Assembly: GCA_030743445.1 (NCBI GenBank)
Contig: JASLSL010000267.1
Coordinates: 1-14,251, forward strand
DNA from: Alphaproteobacteria bacterium
GTDB taxonomy: Bacteria; Pseudomonadota; Alphaproteobacteria; UBA8366
DNA: 14,251 nucleotides
Reading direction: 5' to 3'
Shown here: piece by piece, positions 11,491 through 14,251 of the stretch
Position numbering within the stretch: the first letter of the stretch is position 1
Layout of the letters: the number at the start of each line of letters is the position of its first letter
Translations under genes and position numbers: made by a program
Notes under the pieces: model-generated
Told to the model about the DNA's origin: nothing
The model's input: the letters and a program-made list of their open reading frames with translations, nothing else
Databases searched by the model: none

Positions 11491-12765
11491 TCAGCCGCGC
11501 AGGATCGAAGTGCCGGCGTAAGTGGCGCTGTCGCCGAGTTCTTCCTCGATCCGGATCAGCTGATTGTACTTCGCCGTCCGGTCCGAGCGCGACAGCGAGC
11601 CGGTCTTGATCTGGCCGCAGTTCGTCGCCACCGCGAGGTCGGCGATGGTCGCATCCTCGGTTTCGCCCGAGCGGTGCGACATCACCGCGCCGTAGGCGGC
11701 ACCACGCGCCATCTCCATCGTCTCGAGGGTTTCCGAGAGGGTGCCGATCTGGTTGACCTTGACCAGAATCGCGTTGGCGACACCCTCGCGAATGCCGCGC
11801 GCCAGGAAATTCGGGTTGGTAACGAAGACGTCGTCGCCGACGACCTGGACCTTGCCGCCGAGCTCGGATGTCAGCGCCGTCCAACCCTCCCAATCGTCCT
11901 CGGCCATGCCGTCCTCGATCGAGACGATCGGATAGCGGCCGACGAGATCCGCGAGGTACTTCACCATGGCGCCCGGGTCGAGCGACTTGCCCTCGCCCGC
12001 AAGCTCGTACTTGCCGTCCTGGTAAAACTCGCTCGACGCGGCATCGAGCGCCAGAGCGACGTCGGCGCCCGGCTTGTAGCCCGCGGTTTCGATCGCCTTG
12101 ACGATGAAACCCAGTGCCTCGTCGGCGGACGCGAGGTTGGGCGCGAAGCCGCCCTCGTCGCCGACATTGGTGCTGTGCCCCGCCGCCTGTAGCGCCGCCC
12201 GCAAAGTGTGGAATACCTCAGCGCCGATGCGCACGGCCTCGGCGATGCTGCCTGCGGCGACCGGCATGATCATGAATTCCTGGATGTCGATCGGATTGTC
12301 CGCGTGGGCGCCGCCATTGACGATATTCATCATCGGCACCGGTAGAATCCGGGCATGCGCGCCGCCGACATAGCGGTAGAGCGGCAGGCCGGCATCCTCG
12401 GCCGCCGCCTTGGCGACCGCGAGCGACACGCCGAGGATCGCGTTGGCGCCGAGCCGCGCCTTGTTCTCGGTGCCGTCGAGCTGGACCATCATGCCGTCGA
12501 TCCGCACCTGGTCGTCCGCATCCATGCCGGACAGGAGGTCGAAGATCTCGCCGTCGACCGCCGCGACGGCCTGCCCCACCCCCTTGCCGCCGTAACGCTC
12601 GCCGCCATCGCGCATCTCGAGCATCTCGTTGGCGCCGGTCGAGGCGCCGGACGGCACGGCGGCGCGTCCGAAGGCGCCGCTCTCCAACACGACGTCGACC
12701 TCGACCGTCGGGTTGCCGCGGCTGTCGAGAATCTCGCGCCCGTGGATGTCGATGATGGCGGTCAT
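11491..12765 (-). CDS. eno: Enolase
   Basis: The 424-residue cytosolic glycolytic enzyme interconverts 2-phosphoglycerate and phosphoenolpyruvate. Metal and catalytic residues are all visible: loop 1 PSGASTG (38-44), H154 in GGAHADN, E204 in GDEGGF, metal ligands D241, E284 and D311, K336 in LVKVNQIGT, H364 in SHRSGET and K387 in IKTGS. The ATG at 12765 has AAGG about 8 nt upstream and gives the family N-terminus ending in GREILDSRGNPTVE. Length is at the short end of the normal range. After loop 1 the sequence GANEMLEMRDGGERYGG differs from the common GxxEAxELRDGD form and is one residue shorter. Placed between kdsA (38 bp) and ftsB (203 bp). Confidence 0.98.
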   Translation of the reverse strand: MTAIIDIHGREILDSRGNPTVEVDVVLESGAFGRAAVPSGASTGANEMLEMRDGGERYGGKGVGQAVAAVDGEIFDLLSGMDADDQVRIDGMMVQLDGTENKARLGANAILGVSLAVAKAAAEDAGLPLYRYVGGAHARILPVPMMNIVNGGAHADNPIDIQEFMIMPVAAGSIAEAVRIGAEVFHTLRAALQAAGHSTNVGDEGGFAPNLASADEALGFIVKAIETAGYKPGADVALALDAASSEFYQDGKYELAGEGKSLDPGAMVKYLADLVGRYPIVSIEDGMAEDDWEGWTALTSELGGKVQVVGDDVFVTNPNFLARGIREGVANAILVKVNQIGTLSETLETMEMARGAAYGAVMSHRSGETEDATIADLAVATNCGQIKTGSLSRSDRTAKYNQLIRIEEELGDSATYAGTSILRG

Positions 12766-12786
12766 GATTTCGCCTTGTAGTTTGTG

Positions 12787-12798
12787 TCTACTAGTAGA
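12787..12798. promoter_or_regulatory. 12-bp perfect palindrome between kdsA and eno
   Basis: TCTACTAGTAGA occupies a third of the 38-bp gap between the kdsA stop and the eno start. It lies about 20 bp before the eno ATG, on the upstream side of its ribosome site. No T run follows, so it is operator-like or incidental. Confidence 0.3.
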
Positions 12799-12803
12799 AA
12801 CGC

Positions 12804-13646
12804 TTAAGTCGTGACAGACTGCTTTTTAGTCACCCGATCCAATTCGAGCAAGGTCTCAAGAAGTACTCTTAAGTCTTTTAACGGCCACATATTCGGACCA
12901 TCACTCGGTGCGCTATCCGGATCCTGGTGAGTCTCCAAGAAGACCGCCGCCACGCCGACCGCCACGGCGGCCCGCGCCAACACCGGCACGTACGCTCGCT
13001 CACCGCCCGACGATTTCCCCTGACCGCCCGGCTGCTGGACCGAATGGGTCGCATCGAACACCACTGGGCAGCCGGTCTCGGCAAGCACCGGCAGCGACCG
13101 CATGTCGCTGACCAATGTGTTGTACCCGAAGCTGGCGCCGCGCTCGCAGAGCAGGACGTTGGAATTGCCGACCGATTCGATCTTGGCCGCGACGTTGGCC
13201 ATATCCCATGGCGCCAAGAACTGACCCTTTTTCACATTGATCGCCCGCCCGGTCTTGCCAGCGGCGATCAACAGGTCGGTCTGGCGGCACAGGAAGGCAG
13301 GGATCTGCAGCACGTCGACGACCTCGGCGACCGCGTCGCACTGGGTCGCGTCATGGACATCGGTCAGGACCGGGCAACCGCGGGTCTCTCTGATCTCGGC
13401 GAACACCGGCATCGCCGCCGCCAGGCCGACGCCGCGCGGGCTGTCGCCCGAGGTGCGGTTGGCCTTGTCGAACGAGGTCTTGTAGATCAGCCCGACACCG
13501 AGATCGTCGGTCAGTTCGACCAGCGCCTGGCTCATCTCCATCGCGTGGTCGCGGCTTTCCATCGCGCACGGGCCGGCGATCAGGGTCAACGGCAGGTCGT
13601 TGCCGACGACCAGGTCGCCGATCTCGACATGGCGCGGCGCGGTCAT
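12804..13646 (-). CDS. kdsA: 3-deoxy-8-phosphooctulonate (Kdo-8-P) synthase, metal-dependent type
   Basis: The 280-residue cytosolic enzyme condenses phosphoenolpyruvate with arabinose 5-phosphate to make Kdo-8-phosphate for LPS. Conserved blocks are AGPCAMES (24-31), KTSFDKANRTS (56-66), IPAFLCRQTDLL (115-126), NVKKGQFLAPWDM (137-149) and FDATHSVQQPGG (197-208). The residue that is Asn in E. coli KdsA is C27 here. C27, H201, E238 and D249 keep exactly the spacing of the Aquifex aeolicus metal ligands C11, H185, E222 and D233, so this is the metal-requiring class. The ATG at 13646 lies 3 bp after the pyrG stop, suggesting coupling. The C-terminal tail (about 270-280) is Lys/Thr-rich and encoded by more AT-rich codons. 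Confidence 0.97.
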   Translation of the reverse strand: MTAPRHVEIGDLVVGNDLPLTLIAGPCAMESRDHAMEMSQALVELTDDLGVGLIYKTSFDKANRTSGDSPRGVGLAAAMPVFAEIRETRGCPVLTDVHDATQCDAVAEVVDVLQIPAFLCRQTDLLIAAGKTGRAINVKKGQFLAPWDMANVAAKIESVGNSNVLLCERGASFGYNTLVSDMRSLPVLAETGCPVVFDATHSVQQPGGQGKSSGGERAYVPVLARAAVAVGVAAVFLETHQDPDSAPSDGPNMWPLKDLRVLLETLLELDRVTKKQSVTT

Positions 13647-13649
13647 GAC

Positions 13650-14251
13650 CTAGACGAGACGCGACTGCTCGACAGCCGCCTTGATGAAGCTGGTGAAGAT
13701 CGGATGCGGCTCGAACGGTCTCGAGCGCAGTTCCGGGTGGAATTGCACGCCGAGGAACCACGGATGGTCGCGCAACTCGACGATCTCCGGCAACCGGCCG
13801 TCCGGCGACATGCCGGAAAACCGCATGCCCGCCGCCTCCAACTGCTCGCGGTAATTGATGTTGACCTCGAAACGGTGGCGATGGCGTTCGTGGATCTCGC
13901 GCTCGCCGTTGTAGATGTCGGCGATCTTGCTGCCGGTCTCGAGGATGCAGGGATAGGCGCCGAGCCGCATGGTGCCGCCGAGATTGTCGCCCTCGCCGCG
14001 GGTTTCGCGGGCGCCCTCGCGCATCCACTCGGTCAACAGGCCGACCACCGGTTCCTTGCTCTGGCCGAACTCGGTCGAGTTGGCCTCGGGGATGCCGGCG
14101 AGATTGCGCGCCGCCTCGACGACCGCCATCTGCATGCCGAAGCAGATGCCGAAATACGGCACGTTGCGGCGCCGGGCGAAGTGGGCGGCGTGAATTTGCC
14201 CCTCCGAGCCGCGCTCGCCGAAACCGCCGGGGACGAGGATCCCGTGGCAGT
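13650..14251 (-). CDS. pyrG: CTP synthase, C-terminal glutaminase domain (partial, 5' end off the window)
   Basis: An open frame enters from the right edge and ends at the TAG at 13650-13652, giving the last 200 codons. They hold the class I glutamine amidotransferase domain that feeds ammonia to the synthetase half for UTP-to-CTP conversion. Visible are the oxyanion block LVPGGFGERGSEG, the nucleophile elbow GICFGMQ with the catalytic Cys, the block RLGAYPC, the block RHRHRFEVN, and the catalytic His and Glu in GVQFHPE, followed by the RPFEPHPIFTSFIKAA end. These are the standard PyrG features. The N-terminal synthetase domain and the promoter lie outside the window. It is the upstream partner of kdsA with a 3-bp gap. 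Confidence 0.96.
   Translation of the reverse strand, partial: CHGILVPGGFGERGSEGQIHAAHFARRRNVPYFGICFGMQMAVVEAARNLAGIPEANSTEFGQSKEPVVGLLTEWMREGARETRGEGDNLGGTMRLGAYPCILETGSKIADIYNGEREIHERHRHRFEVNINYREQLEAAGMRFSGMSPDGRLPEIVELRDHPWFLGVQFHPELRSRPFEPHPIFTSFIKAAVEQSRLV

Noticed and set aside
1..14251. CRISPR array, tRNA, rRNA, transposase, phage genes, toxin-antitoxin pair
   Set aside because: None seen. The Coq10/RatA protein is sometimes labelled a toxin, but it has no partner gene here and its context is respiratory.

Overview
The window is about 14.2 kb of GC-rich DNA carrying almost only core bacterial genes. It most resembles an alphaproteobacterium of the Rhodospirillales type. The grounds are gene order (pyrG-kdsA-eno-ftsB-pdhA-pdhB-pdhC-lpdA-lipA-coq10 on one strand), the fused ispD-ispF gene, the alpha/beta-type pyruvate dehydrogenase E1 with a lipoyl domain on E1-beta, Coq10 (ubiquinone respiration), KdsA (LPS outer membrane) and sites resembling alphaproteobacterial CtrA boxes and CcrM (GANTC) targets. 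This assignment is inference; no rRNA or marker search was possible.

Layout. Positions 1-361 (minus) hold the 5' part of a multi-pass membrane protein, probably CcsA-like. Divergent from it, 476-2609 (plus) is a tightly overlapping set: ispDF (isoprenoid precursors), pgpA (phosphatidylglycerol synthesis) and a stand-alone CinA C-terminal domain (NMN deamidase type). Its end overlaps by 23 bp the end of a convergent XRE-family regulator gene (2587-3306, minus). Upstream of that regulator lies a 276-bp gap, most of it about 35% GC by hand count, with repeats and palindromes. It separates the regulator from the large minus-strand block.

The minus-strand block, read in transcription order from the right edge, is pyrG (partial), kdsA, eno, ftsB, pdhA, pdhB, pdhC, a small cupin, lpdA, lipA and coq10. 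It links glycolysis (enolase) to acetyl-CoA formation (complete E1-alpha, E1-beta, E2 and E3). It includes the enzyme that makes the lipoyl cofactor (LipA) and ends with a ubiquinone-binding START protein. pyrG, kdsA and ftsB add CTP, Kdo and septum functions.

The protein genes look ordinary and intact. The parts that repay a second look are non-coding. The two gaps flanking ftsB (10664-10966 and 11288-11490) are crowded with perfect inverted repeats. They carry a full TTAA-N7-TTAA box upstream of pdhA, four GANTC sites (two inside a 19-bp palindrome abutting the ftsB start codon) and a 13-bp tandem dyad in the pdhA leader. Other points of interest are the XRE gene with its AT-rich flank and an unassigned cupin inside the PDH cluster. 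I found no phage, transposon, CRISPR array, tRNA or rRNA, and no clear new multi-gene system.
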